Translations under genes and position numbers: made by a program
Assembly (NCBI GenBank): GCA_037349105.1
Contig: JAYJMM010000109.1
Coordinates: 4,296,001-4,360,000, forward strand
Direction of reading: 5' to 3'
DNA length: 64,000 bases
DNA from: Limnomonas spitsbergensis
Lineage: Eukaryota > Chlorophyta > Chlorophyceae > Chlamydomonadales
Shown here: positions 33,101 to 46,600 of the stretch, one piece after another
Numbering within the stretch: the first letter of the stretch is position 1
Layout of the letters: each line of letters starts with the position of its first letter
Notes under the pieces: model-generated
The model's database searches: none
What the model was told of the DNA's origin: nothing
What the model saw: only the letters and a program-made list of their open reading frames with translations

Positions 33101-36100
33101 CTATCATGGCAACGGGGGAAAGGGCTTGTGCAGTTAAGAGCGGTGCACAACCGCGTGGGGCTGGTAGGGAATGACTGAATTCATTTCGAGCTACCATGCA
33201 CAGCCATGACTATGGTGCGGCCGTGCCCCGCTACTATATGCGAGGGGGCAGGAACGTGGAACCCAGCGTCTAGCCAGGGGTGATAGAAAATGGGGGGGAT
33301 AAAAAAATAGCACATGCAATTTATCATGAGCTTCATGACAAAGCTCTTCAGGACAAAGCTTGTGGACCGAAGACTGCCGAGGGGACGCAGTCCAGGCTGC
33401 ATGTGCTTGACTGTGGGCCGTGTAACACCAATGGCAAACCCTCATCCTCCCCCACTCACTTTGACTTGCCAAATTCCAAGCAGTCCCGGAGCACTGCCAC
33501 TGGGGAGTTCACAAAGTGCTCCTGGTAGGCCGCGTAAGCCTGCTCGCTGCCTTCAGAGCCAGTGCCCATGCCGATGGCCTTGTGCAGCAGCTTGGCCATA
33601 GTCTGGTTGTTAGAGTGGAACTCACCCTGCCGGAGATAAGGCAGGCAGGTCAGATACGCACTCCAGGGCGATGGCTGCCTGGGCTATGGAAAGACAAAGT
33701 CTAACAAATATTCTTCGAAGTATTCTGTGTTCCTCAGAAGTATCTTCTAAATATCTGAGGAATGTCACAACCGTGATATCCTTGATAGCAGCAGGATGAG
33801 ACATCACTCCTTTCTCATTTACCTTCCCCCCCTCTACCGGGCTGCCAGCCGCTGCCTGCTCGCACCTTAGCCTTGCTCTGGATAAAGCCAAAGTCCTCGA
33901 GCTTGGTCATGGCCTTCTCCGGGAAGCCCTTGGCCCACAGCGTCTCGCTCTCACGCTGAAGGTCCTGCAGGCTCATGCCTCCAATGCGCGATACAGAGCC
34001 CCTGAAGCACATCAAAAGAAGCTTGAGGGTCAAGGTAGGCAGCAAGAAAAGGCAAGGCAGGGCAGCTGGCATCCTGGTGAAGGCAGCAGGGGAAGCAGGC
34101 CATAGGTCAAGGCAGGCAGCAGGGCCAAAGAGCGGGGGCAACTGCCTGGCAGATTGAGGAGCCTGGGTGGTTTCGCCTGCCATGCAAAATAATACATCAT
34201 GCATGGAAGAAGAAGGAGGCGCCCAGTGTTAAGTAATAGCAGGGGTCCTCCCCTGCACTGCTGAAGATGTGTACCCTCAAGCCTGTTCATCATATCACCC
34301 TATGAACCCGCCAGCACCATGCATCTCCTTGTTCACCTGAAGCAGAGCTCCACCACGTCCTTGCCCAGACCGTACGCCTCAAAGATCTGTGCCCCATGGT
34401 AACACTGCGGCAGAAGAGATGTAGGCAGGAGGGACGATTGGTTGGGGTGCAGGGAAGGCGCAGAGTTGTGGGCCAGTGGCAGATACTGTGGTTGGTAAAT
34501 GAGTCGGACCTTTTTTGTAAACAACACGAGGCCACAAGCTCAAATTCCATTCCAGCGTCTCTACTGGATCTCTACCAGAAGATCTCCGGGAGAGCCATTC
34601 CATTTGAACACAATGCTATGATGCCCCCTCGTCTTTTCACAACAACAGAGTCAATCCGCACAGCATTCCCCACCTGCAGCAGCGAGATACCCATCTTGGA
34701 GAGAATCTTGAGGATTCCCTTCTCCACGCTCTTCTTGTAGTTCTTCTGGCAGTCCTTGACAGACACATCAGCGACCTGTGCACAGTGGAAGAAGCAGGGG
34801 GAGCTTCAAGCGTGAGGGCAGACATAAATTGATGGTGTGTCTGCCTGTCTGGTGCCAAAAGGAGGGGCCAACAGCATCGCTGCAAACATCTGACCAGGCC
34901 TATGGGAGCACCGAAGGGGGTAAAAAAACGAAAGACAATCTTTGTCATCTCCTGCTACTTCTGAAGGGTCTTCTCCTCTCCTCTCATGCTGTTCGACAAA
35001 AGCTGCCCCCCTCATAAAACACATTCTTGGCACATAGCATTGATCCTCCCACACCCCCTAAAGCCTCTTTTCTTCCCTGCCCCCCCACACACGATCCCCC
35101 ACCTTGCCGGCCTTGATGAGGCTGGAGGTCCTGGAGGACATGCGCCACTGGCGGCAGGTCTCATACGCCAGGTGGGGGCAGATGGCGTGAGCGCCGTAGC
35201 CGATCAACATGGCCGCGTGGTGGGTGCTGTAGCAGCCAAGCGTGTCCACCACGATGGACGTGTCGGAGCGCAACCCAGTCTGGATCAGGTGGTGGTGGAC
35301 GGCGCCCACAGCCAGAAGCGCCGGGATGGGGGGCCTGAGAGAGGGAGGAAGGACGAGGACGCACGCAGTGTGAGACCTGGGGAGGCGGATCCAGGCATTT
35401 CCTTGCAGGAAGATTTAAGGACGTGGATGTAGGTGAGTTCCTTGCAAGCCAGAGAACACGGGCTGGTGGGTGAGAGCTGACCTGACCTCCTGCTTTTTCA
35501 TGCAGGAGCTTGGAGACATGTCTGGCTAAGACCTCACTGCAGCTTCCTTACTCTTCCGCCTGCACTTCCTGCACCCTCCTCCTCAGCCTTCATCCCTGGG
35601 TTATACATACATACCTTATGCTCAGTGTTTCCTTTTTCATCTAAAATTTCTACTTATCAGGCCGCCCCGCAGTCCCCAGTTGGCGTCAGGCCCAATTAGG
35701 ACACAACCTAAACCTGCCTGCACCTGGTGACCAAAGCAGAGAGGCTGGCCACGAATGGGGTCCATCGGCCAGCGGCCTGAGTGTAGCTGACATGTAGCTG
35801 AGTCACGAAAAAAGAAGCACTGCCTAGGCTGTGTTGCCAGGAGCCTGAGCATCACTTTTCAGTTTTTGTCCCAGACTGCTTCATACGACTGCACCTGTCC
35901 GAATTGGGCCCGCTGGTCTCCTGCCTATCGCTGAGCACCACACACTGCGCGCCAGCCTTGACCGCTGCCTGCACATCCACGCACAGCTGCTTCACCGCAG
36001 CCTCCAGCGCGCCGTCCTTCCCTCCAGCAAACTCAAGCTTGAAGGTCTTGGATCCCAAGGTCTGCGGAAAGGAACATTGGGCGAACAGGGGGACGGGAGG

Positions 36101-39100
36101 CATGTGGAACCTTGCAACCTCCAGAGGGCGGGCGCTGGAGCAGAGGGTACACGCAGGCTCTGTGGCTTAAGCCAGGGACATCTTAGACCACGCAAAACCT
36201 CAAGGAGCATCCAAAAGGGGGGCAGAGCTGGGACTTGGCCTCAACTCCACCTTGAGCAAGTATTGAGCCCCCCTCACCTGGCCGACCCTCTCCAACCTCG
36301 GCCACCCGCCCAAGGCCCATATCTTAAGAGACCATGCTCATGTCACCATTGAATGGCCGCAGAAAGTGAGTTTCACAGCGGTCAGCTTGTCAGCCATCTA
36401 GTCAGTCCTCTGCGCCTGCTTCCCCTCCCTCACCTCCCATGCACATCTTAATCATTTTTTTGTATGTGTACCATGCGGTTTAATCTTACGCGTTACTCCT
36501 ATGCAAATGGGGCTAGTTTCATCCTCATCCCCCTCACCTTGTCCTTCTGGATGGCGGCCAGCTCCGACTCCAGCAAGATGGGGCTCTTGAGCAGCACCTG
36601 CTGGTAGGTGCTGGCGCTAGGCTCCAGCAGGTTGCCACGCGCACCCAGCCGCATCTCCATTGACATGACCAGGCCCTCACGCAGAGGGTCGATAGGGGGG
36701 TTGGTCACCTGCAGGGGCAAGTGGGGAGGGGAGGGGGAGGGGGAGATGGAGACGGTGAAGGGACCTGGCATAGACCACGTCACATTAACCAGGACCTCAA
36801 GAGTCGTTTGGGGGGCATTTGAGGATCGGTTGTTCAACGGGATTCGTGATTTTTGGGCACATTTTTATAATTCCATACAGCAGCCACAGCCTGCCTTGGC
36901 TTCATTCATGAAAAACTAAGTAACTGGGCATTAGTTTCTTGGGCCTCGTCCTTCGATAAAGCCAGTGCATTCCAAATGTGCGTCAACAGCCAGCGCACCT
37001 GTGCAAACCGCTGCTTGAAGTAGTTGTACAAAACGTGGGACTTGTCGCTCAGCACGGCCAGAGGGATGTCGTCTCCCATGCAGTAAGTAGGCTCAACACC
37101 GTTCTGGGCCATTGACTCCACGACCATCTGCAAGGGATTGACAGAGTGCAATTAAAATCAGGCTTGGAGCTACAAAAACATATGCAATGCTCAGCAAGAC
37201 GGGATCAGGCGACGCAACAGCAAAACCTTTCTTGTACCGGCATGTCTGGTTCAAACTTTTTAATGATTTGAATTTTAAATGTGGCAGCAAATTTCCGTTA
37301 TGCTGTCTGGATGACTCCTCCCACCTGCGCCTCCTCAGCTCCCATGCCTGAGGCCGCCTGCAGCCTCAACATCATGGCAGGCTCCAGGGTGGGCATGTCC
37401 AAGAATGTGGACTCACAGAGATCCTGCAGAGGAGGACAGAGGGCGAGGGGGATGGGCAGACAGGGGGGAAACGACTGGAGGGCGATGGGTGGATTCTCTT
37501 GAACCTCTGGTATCTCTAGAACTTATGTGTCCAAGGGTGTGTCAGTAGTGGAGGGCAACTAGACTGCAGCAGATTCAGTCATGGCCCACCAACGATAAGG
37601 TGATTATATAAATTTTATTATATATTATATAAATTTGCCCATTGAGACCCTTTTGCATGTACCTCATATCCCACAGCACATCCACCACCAAACCCTACAT
37701 GTGACCTCCGCCCCCCTCTCACCTGCATTCCCCTCAGCTGCCCCTTGATCCACTCCTTGTACGGCTTCTTGGTTGCGATGGCCTTGCTGACAGTAGCATT
37801 GTCCAGGAACTGCCCAGACTGCAGGTCGGCCACCACCATCTGGCCGGGACCCAAACGGCCCTTTTCGATCACGTTCTCGGCATTGGTGATCACGTCACCC
37901 AGCACGCCGACCTAGAGGGAGGGGGGGATGCATTCATGTAAGAGCGATTTCTTCATGACCCGGGGGCCTGGGAGGCTGGGAGGCACCCTAGGGCTCTGAA
38001 CCAGAAGACAAGCTATGCGATGTCGTAGCACAGGCTGTCCAACCATCCAGAAGCCCCTACAGATTATAAACAGCAGTGTCCCTACATGCTTAATAGAAGG
38101 CACAGCCATCAAAACTTATGTCCCTCGCACACTGCCTGCCCCCCACTGTCACCCTGGACACAAAGACCTGGCATGACAAACATAACTTTCATCGTTTATC
38201 AGTGTCACTGCCACTTATTTCTTGCCCATCATACATATCATATCCACTCTCCCTGCAAGCTCAGCAGCACACACACACCTCTGATGCAATGTAGATCATG
38301 TCGTCGCTGGTGCGCCAGAAGCGAGCGGGCCTCAAGCCATTGCGGTCCAAGCGGGCCCCAACCTTGTGGCCATCTGAGAAGACCAGCAAGGCCGGGCCAT
38401 CCCACCCTTCTTGAAGACCCTCAAAGAACTCATAGAACTCAACCACCTGCACATCGCGGCAACACACTTGATACACACCACCATCCAAAAGCCATCACGC
38501 GACCAGCAGGGGGCATAACATAGCTGAAACATGAGACGTCCTTCTCCTCAATAATGAGGTGATCAGCCTATCGCATTTCGCTGCATTCTTCATCATTGCG
38601 ACAGACAAGATATCTGTTGTTGAGAGTTGTCTTGGTTATACGTGGAGGACGGCCAGGCCGGCTACACAGTTTCAAGCTTGACTTGCAGTTCTCCAAAACA
38701 CATTCAACACCATCCCCGGCGCCCCCTCCTCAGTCTCACAGCTGTCTCACAGTTCTCCCACCTCAGGGTACGTCTTCATGAGGTCCGGGTGGTTGCGGTA
38801 CGCCTCTGGCACCAGCAGCATCAGCGCCTCTGGGACCTCAAAGCCCGTTCGCACCTAAGGCATCAGGGCAGGGCAGCTCATCGGGGCCAGATGCATTCAA
38901 AACCTTAACAGGCAAGCTTTTGGACCTGAGGACAAAGTCCTGCAGCATAGGCAACAAGACGCGGCCTGCACGGAAAGTTGCACCAGCTGCAAAGCATGAA
39001 AGTTCCAAGAGAGGTACAGCCATGGGAGCTAGTGTACGCTGAAGTCTGTGTCACCTTCGTTCAATGAGTATAAGTGGTAGCATTTGCATCCCTGAGACCC

Positions 39101-42100
39101 ATGTTTCTACTTCTCCGCACCCGGCATCCCACACCCGGCGTCCCACACTCTTCTGCGCACTCACCAGCAGCTCAGCAACGCGGTCCAGGTTGGCAGAGTC
39201 AGAAGCGGTTGGGTCACAGTAGGGCATGAGCTCCTCCTCCCGGCCCTCCCAGACTGGGTGGGTGAGCTCGTGCTCACGAGATGCCACCCAGTTGAGGTTA
39301 CCCTGAAGGGTGTTGATCTCACCTGCATGGCAGGGGGGGGGGAGGAGGTCAGGGGACAAGGGATTGCGAAATGCGATGCAACCTTCAGGGGTGTGTGTGT
39401 GGGGGGGGCGGGTCATGACTTGGGAATCAAATGCGGTTTAATCTGGAGGAGACATTCTGCGCGCCTCCATCCATCAGCTCTCACCCACCTTCCCCAGGAT
39501 TGGGCCTCCTGCTGTGAGGAGATACCAGGGCAGGTGGACAAGACTTCTCTTAGCTAGCTCAATCAGCACCTTGTGAACTGCAAGAAAATCTTTCGGCAAC
39601 TAGGAGGGGACATCCCATTGAGCCGTCAACACATCAGCCCCTCATTGAAGTGCCCCAGGAGAAGGGCTGGGCAATTGGCCATAACCCATGGTAACCTCAC
39701 CGTTGTGCCCCAGGACTCGAAAAGGCTGTGCTAGGGGCCACTTGGGGGTGGTGTTGGTGGAGAAGCGGCGATGGTAGATGGCAAAAGAGGACTCAAAGTC
39801 AGTGTTCTTGAGGTCATCGAAGAAGGCGCCAACCACAACGGAGCGAAGCATGCCCTACAAATCAAAATCAGAATCGCGATCCTTAGGCTAGGCAGCAGAG
39901 GCAGAGACGGCACCATGAGATCATTTGCAGTTACTAGGATTCCTTCAATTGATTTCCCCTGGGCTGCAGAACATCCCCATGTCACAGTCAATTCACAGTA
40001 ACATTTCAAGACAGCTGGGCATCTGAAGCCACAACAGGGCGCGGCACGAACACCTACACACGCAAGGGGCACGAGCACATACAACTGCAACATTGGAATG
40101 CAGCGGAGCCAGGTTCCCTCAGGGCATAGGTGGCAAGCATGGCCTTGCAAAGGTTATTATTGTCCTGAGGTTATAACGAGGCCAGCTTGACACTCCACCT
40201 CCGGCTTGGACTCAACCCTCACCTCTGCTCACACACTCAGTCCCCTTCAGAGCTCACCTTGTACACAATGGTGCGGTTGGAGAGTGTGCAGATGAAAAAG
40301 TCACCGGCAAACTCGGCCGGCAGCTGGACCACCTTGGCCTTCTCCACCAGCTTGCGCAGGATGAACATCTCGCGCTCCAGCTCGTCGCCGGTCTGGCCAG
40401 CCTTGCCCTCCACAACCACCTAGGTGAGATGGAGGGCGGCAGGCAAAAATCTGAAGTGACTGCAGTTTCATTGTCGGGTCAGATTTTTGGCAGTGGTTTG
40501 TGTGAAGCTCCCAGCAGCCCCTCATGCCTCTTACAAGAGGATCTGGTCTGAGGGTTCGAGGCAACTAGGTGCAGAGAGGTGGCATGCAGTTTGGCCTTGC
40601 ACTCATCCACTGCCCCTTTGACAAAACATAACTTCTACTGCAGCCTGCCTAGGCTGCATCAGCCGGGAAGCAGACCTACCTGCCAGATGCGTGGCATGGT
40701 AACCTTGGCAAAGCGGCCCACGACCTCACTCTTGACTGGCACCTTGCGCCAGCCCACGACCTTGATGCCCTCTTTGGCAGCAACCTGCTCACAAGGGTAC
40801 AGGGGTCAGCATTCTCAGCAGCCATCTGGAATCCGGATAAGAAGCTTGCCTGATTGGAAGAGCTGAGGGTAGGAGGGGCGTCCATCACTCGGGGTTAGGT
40901 CTTTAACTAAAAGGCTGAAATACCACAATACCCTTGGTAGGAGATCAGGCCGGGGTAGGTTCATCAGGTGCAGAGGAAACAAGGTGACACACTAGGCAGC
41001 AAACAGGCATGTTTTGCAATCAAGCCCTCGCACATCCTTGGCCGAACTACCCAGATTCTTACCTGGTCAAAGATAGCCTTGCTGTCAGCCTCCAGCTTGT
41101 CATCATTGGGCATGAACATCATGCCAACACTGTGTCAGGAGAGAGGGCAATGTCCACAGGGGGAGGGCTAAGCCAACAAATTCAAGCAGGCACAGGCATC
41201 ACGCTTTCAGAGCGATTATGAGAGGGGGTAGATTCCGCGAGGGAGGGCCAATTCAGCGGGGGCATCGTGCCAACACCGCGTCAAGAAAAGGGCAGAGTCA
41301 GAAAGCGCGGGCGTAGATCCAGCACATACAACACTGAATCACCGCAGATCCAATACTGGATCATGAGTTCATGACACGGGGCATAGTTGGTGATCATGGT
41401 GCGTGCTTGTGGAGGGGGAGGTGAGGGTCTGACACAACACCTCATCCCCAGGGGCATGCCTGGCCAGCAGCAGCCATGCAAGCAGAGCAAGACACAGATC
41501 ACCATCCCATTACAAAACAATCAGACAATTTCCCTAATGTGTCATATCTTGACTGCATGGATGCCCAGCAGGTGAAACGTCAGGGCAATGGCCATGCTAG
41601 GTCCACTGGGTAGCTTTGCCCCAGCTATGACAGTGGCGACTATGCTGCGAAAATGCTCACCCCATGGTGGTCTCATTAATGCTTGGGAAATCCTTCTTGA
41701 GCAACTTCCATGGAATCTGGGTCATAAGACCAGCTCCATCACCCGAGTCGTTATCTGCGGAGCAGGCGCCACGGTGCTCCATGCAGCCGAGTGCGGTCAG
41801 CGCCTGCGCAAGCGTTCATTTAGTCTTTCGGCCATGCCAATAATTTGTAAGGGAATTCCCCGGCCTACCTACCAATCATTGCCAACCAGCGGGTTGCATT
41901 CCCAAGTGACGCGCCCACCGAAAACAAAACGATGGTAGGAACAAGCCTGCGCTCACCTGCTCGATAACTTTGTGGCTTTGGATGTTCTTCAAGTTGGCGA
42001 TAAAGCCGACCTAGTGAAGAAATTGGAAGAAGTTTGATCTGGACTGAAACGTGTGACTCTGGGCGACGGAGGTTTCCGATTTCGCCGAAACTCACCCCAC

Positions 42101-42513
42101 AAGCGTCCCTCTCTTTCAGAATATCCTCCAAATCAGCAACAACGTTGCGTGTCTGCTTTGGGGGCACAGGCTGCTGTAATTCCCCGACCAAAGCAGGCAC
42201 GCCAACAGGCATCGCCGAGCCCGCAATGGGGACGCTGCTCAGTTGAACAGATACAGCGCGAGAGGCCTTATTAGCAGTCTTGGATGCCTGCACGCAATTA
42301 GTCAGACCGGTTGGACTAGCCAACGGGAAACCTAACATATCAGACGGCTCCTCCTCCTTTGCACACCTTGATCGGAGACGACATCGCCTTTCCAGAGTTT
42401 AGAGGACGGGAGGAGGCTGCGTTGGGGGCATGGACGAAGCGAGTGCTGCGCTGGCTGGTGCCATCGACCAAAGCACCCTTCTTCCCAACATGGGAGCAGC
42501 TGCGAGTCTCCAT
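27125..42513 (-). CDS. Ferredoxin-dependent glutamate synthase, chloroplastic (34 exons)
   Basis: Makes two glutamate from glutamine and 2-oxoglutarate with reduced ferredoxin; plastid GS-GOGAT cycle. Exons: 42513-42367, 42287-42096, 42010-41957, 41803-41661, 41129-41063, 40784-40680, 40419-40258, 39854-39701, 39322-39165, 38854-38762, 38446-38279, 37911-37723, 37423-37325, 37127-36999, 36708-36538, 36061-35895, 35334-35103, 34775-34674, 34404-34337, 34001-33866, 33626-33460, 33013-32927, 32680-32491, 32182-32117, 31742-31569, 31223-31125, 30731-30645, 30156-29950, 29734-29628, 29358-29142, 28671-28507, 28210-28110, 27812-27548, 27361-27125. All phases agree; 1,634 residues. A 111-residue Ser/Ala/Lys-rich presequence precedes catalytic Cys112 (DACGVGF) of the type II glutaminase domain (to about 520). 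The central domain is about 580-830. The FMN domain carries C-x5-C-x4-C at 1253, 1259 and 1264 for the 3Fe-4S cluster. The GXGXG beta-helix is about 1380-1556. No NADH-oxidising small subunit follows, so the ferredoxin form is favoured. Confidence 0.95.
31975..32095. repeat. Low-complexity CCACC/CCCTC tract in intron 24
   Basis: About 120 bp of C-rich sequence (CCCCTCACCACCC, CCACCCACCCACCC) just downstream of exon 25 and upstream of exon 24 in genome order. It lies wholly within an intron of the glutamate synthase gene. Confidence 0.7.
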
Positions 42514-43641
42514 TTTAAATGCAATGGACAATTTTCAGAATGATACAGACCTTGCTAGCGTCTGATGACTTTGTGGTCTCTATGACGGGTCCCTATCCCA
42601 AATTCTGTCTTGTCCTAACCACCCACACCGCATACCGTACACGTACATCTCGTCCCCGTCCCTGAGGCACCCACGGGGCCAACCTAAAGCACGTGTGGGC
42701 TGTCCTGAGGCTGTAGGGATAGGGCGGTCGATCGCATAGCTCTCAAGCTCATCAAGCATCGCAGTTCTAAAATGATAACCTAAAGAATCAAATTTTGTGA
42801 GGGTGTATGTTTGTGATCAAACTGTTGGATGGAAGGAAGGGGTCCGAGTGGGGCCAATTTAGACGGTATGGTCTTTTTATGTATGTCCGCTCATTGAGTG
42901 CCATTCATAATTTACCTTTTGGACCGCTGTTGTTAGGAAACCGCACACTCAATCACTGCCCTGACCTCTTATCAGTAATAACCAAGTTTCATTATTTATC
43001 AAAACGACAGATTTCCCGTACTACTTATCGACCCCCCTGACGGATACCGGCAAGCAATCAAGCCATTCGAACACCAGTCTGATCATCCCTCCAAAGCAAT
43101 CAAGCCATTCCAGCATCAGGCTGATCAGTGATCACCCCTCCCACTGAATGACAACACGCACAGGCTGCAAGATAATCACAATTGAAGGGGACAGACACAT
43201 TTGTGCAATATCCAAATTTACTGTTTGTTGACAGAGCCTATTTGTTTCGTAACGACAAAAAAATCAAAAATCAAAGTCCTAAAAATCAATCAGTGGGTGA
43301 CTGACTCTCTGTAGCTCGCACCACTTCCGTCCATTGTCGTCTCATCTACCAGTATTATTCCATGTTCACACACATCTGAATAAAGCAGTGGTCAAATGTA
43401 TAGGACAAAAACCACTCCTCTTCTCCTGAATCGCCTAAGCTCACCACCCGATTTGTGTCTTCATCACAAAACGCCTCCTCTTCTGATGCATCTATCCATG
43501 CCCCTCACCTTAAGAATCGCCTCCATCCCCCCTTTCTTATGAATTGCCTCGATTCGCCATTTAACTTGCATCTAAAACACAAAAATGAAACATACATGCG
43601 TTTTATTTCATACAGGCAACGCTTATCAGACTCTTCCAAGA
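42514..43641. other. Intergenic: upstream region of the glutamate synthase gene
   Basis: Both neighbours are on the minus strand, so this holds the 3' flank of the kinase-phosphodiesterase gene and the promoter and 5' UTR of the glutamate synthase gene. A direct repeat of about 48 bp (AGCAATCAAGCCATTC...CAG.CTGATCA at about 43052 and 43096) is visible. No TATA box could be assigned, and no other gene was seen. Confidence 0.45.
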
Positions 43642-46600
43642 CTACTCAGCATCTCCCGTCTTGCCCATCTCCAGCCACCTGGACAGAAAAAGGCAAGGGG
43701 TGAAAAGTAAGGGAGATCAGCCCTGCCCTCTCGATAAGAACAACGGCAGCTTGCAAAAACATGAGAGGCTGCTGGATTACGTTCATAAGCACTGATCATC
43801 AAGCTGCAGTAAACAAACATAGAAGCTGGCATGTTCACCCATTTGTCATGATCAGGCTTAAGAGGGTCCTTACTTTCCATAGTTGGCCTTTGCTCCAGCC
43901 AGAAGGGGCAGACAGCCGGAAAAATTGCCGCAAACGGCTTCGAAGAGTGGCAAGCCCACAATTCCAAAAAACTGCGTTCAAAGGGAACACGAGGGCAGAA
44001 AGAGATGATTGAGGGATGAGGAAGCCCTTGCAATTATGCGGGCATGGCAATAAAACCGCACATCAAAAGCAGTTTTTCCACCCCCCAAAGGCAGGCATCA
44101 GGGACAGTCAAGATTTTCGGAGTCCGAGTCCACAGTATCAGATAACCGCATGAGACAGCTGAGTCCAAGGTAAATTCCCATTTTTGGCGCTGACCCTCAT
44201 CCAGGCTGCAGATAAATGAAACACAAAGGCAAAACAGTGTCTTTCACCCATAGCCATCCCCACTCACCCCTGCCTGGCGCTTGGACACCCCTCCCTTCAC
44301 CCGGTCCATCAAGGGGCTGATCGGCAGGCCAGCCAGCGCCTCCCTGTCGCCCTGCATGAACATCTGAAGTGCAGCAGCGAGAGAGGGGGTGAGCCCAGGG
44401 AATGTAACATCGGAGTCCTACAAAAACTGAGTCTGTGTGGCCGGTCAGCGCTACGGCGTAACGGGTGGCTTCCTAGATGCCCGACCCAGGACCTTGCATA
44501 GAAGCCTATCATTAAACGTAAGGCCGACAAGCCGTGTATTCACATCTTTCACCTGTCAGCTCCCACACAAGCACACAACCAATGCCAGCAACTAGGCTGC
44601 TCGTCAGATGCCCTTCAGTGCAACAACACACCCACCCAAAGAAAGCTGTGCTGCTTAACTGACCTGGCACCAACACCTCATTGGAGCATGCAGGGGAGCA
44701 TAAGGATGCGTCCGCGTGCCGTCCATCAGGCCTGACGGCAATGCCCCATGAGTCTGCTCGCATCTGACGCACGATAAAGTGATAAATGAATGCTTTCTCA
44801 CCTCGCTCTCGAGGCGATTCACCCACAGTCGGTGAACTGGCCACGAGGCAGACAGGGTACCCAGGTCCGCGCACTTGAGGCAGGTCTGCGAGAGACAGGG
44901 CCGAGAGGGGGGGCGAGGGGGAAGAGGCGTAAAAGAGCGATGTCAGCTTCCCTGGCTTAACGAAGCATTAGTACATCAGTTGCATGTGGCAAGCTCGCGT
45001 CCATGCAGAGGTTACGCTGGTCATAAGGTACGGCAGCAATCCATAACATTGCCTGCCAGATCGACAGCATGTTCTCCAGGTGCCAACAGGCTCACGGGAC
45101 CTGCCAGAAAATACTAGCCATCAGCCCAACAGTTAACACGGTCTTCTCACTTGGAGCAGCAAGCAACGGGCCTCGTCCTCCAGAATAGGAGATGCCGCGG
45201 TCTCATGTCCCCCCAAGCCGGCGTTCCCAATGCTAACGCTGCGGGCTCGGAGCATCACTGATGACGACAGGCCCTTCCGAGAGAACTTGGTCCTGAATAA
45301 GCTCACGAGCGAGAAGTGACGCTTCATGTCAGTTGCCAGCACAGCGTCGATGACCTGGCAAGGAGGGAGGCAGCCAGGGGCCGCTAGCCTTAGATATGGA
45401 ACAGTGGTCGGGTCGGGTGGGGTGCAGACGGTCCATACGCACACTGACAAATAGGGGCAGTGCTTGTAGTGCAGGTGGGGGACGCATTGTGTGCAGTCTT
45501 TCTTTTCTTGGCTACCAGTCCACCTTTGGCAGGCCACTTCGCAGCCGCCAAAGGCCAGATTGGGAACAAACCTGGACCGACCAACGACTGGTGGCCAAAG
45601 CAGCATGGCTGGCCACAAATGGGGCTGCCAGGCAGAGGCCGGAGTGTAGCTGACATGCAGCTGAGTAAAAAAAGGCAACACTGAGGTTTGGAGAGGGTAG
45701 GCACAAGGGAATAGTCCTGAGTGCACTGCTGGACTCCATCCTGTAGATTCAATCCTCAGCTCCAAGATCCGGGATATGAGGGGTTGGCATGCAGGACAAG
45801 AGGCGTGGGGACTGGGAATCCTCTGATGCCCAGGCCGACTTGTCACCTGTTTTCGCAGCTCAGCCTTCATGTCCGCGGGCATACCCTTGAGGAAGTTAAG
45901 CGAGTCGTCCTTCAGGAGGTGGAAGGCAGCGGACTGCAGGGGAGGACAGGAGAGGTGAGAGGTGAGAGGTGTGGGTTTGTGGGAGGGGGGGGGCAGCGCC
46001 TTGAGGGTGCCCAAAACTCAGTGGCAGAGACGCTTAGGCTATAGCCCGAACTAACCTTGTGGTGCAGCTGAGAGGCCCACTGGTTCGCTCATCAGTTGAC
46101 AAAAAGGAGGCCCGGAACGCTAGTCAACTTGTAACAAAAACAAACAACCAACATGGGTCATGCCAGCCAATCATTTCAAATACTCAATCATCCATTGTTA
46201 AAAACATCAATCACACTATAGCACACAAAGTCCACAATTCAAAACGTCCACCATTCAAAACGTCCACCGATCAAAACGTCCAAAATTTGAAACGTCCACC
46301 ATTCAAAACGTCCACCATTCAAAACGGGATCAGCCCCTCACCAGCTGGTGTTGCTCCATGGGCAAAGTGTCATTGTACACCAGCTGCAACACAATCAAGC
46401 AGGAAAGGCAGACATCAGGGTAGACAGACAGGGCATGAGTGGCCGGCAAGACCTGAGCACTTCCCAGCATCAAGGCACCCATTGTCGCCCTTGCAAGCAG
46501 AACAGCTCACATCCCCCAGGCCAGCCTTTCATCCATGTGCAGCTCTCCATGCGTCCGTGGCTTCAAGTGTGCATGATCAGTCTATTCGAGCATGTGGTAA

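Noticed and set aside
27125..42513. NADH-dependent glutamate synthase
   Set aside because: The protein stops after the GXGXG domain and its C-terminal helix, with no NAD(P)H-oxidoreductase part, and no such exons lie downstream.
45133..46014. 293-codon minus-strand single frame
   Set aside because: It runs through two genuine phosphodiesterase exons and the intron between them; splice sites and phase favour separate exons at 45933-45847 and 45354-45151.
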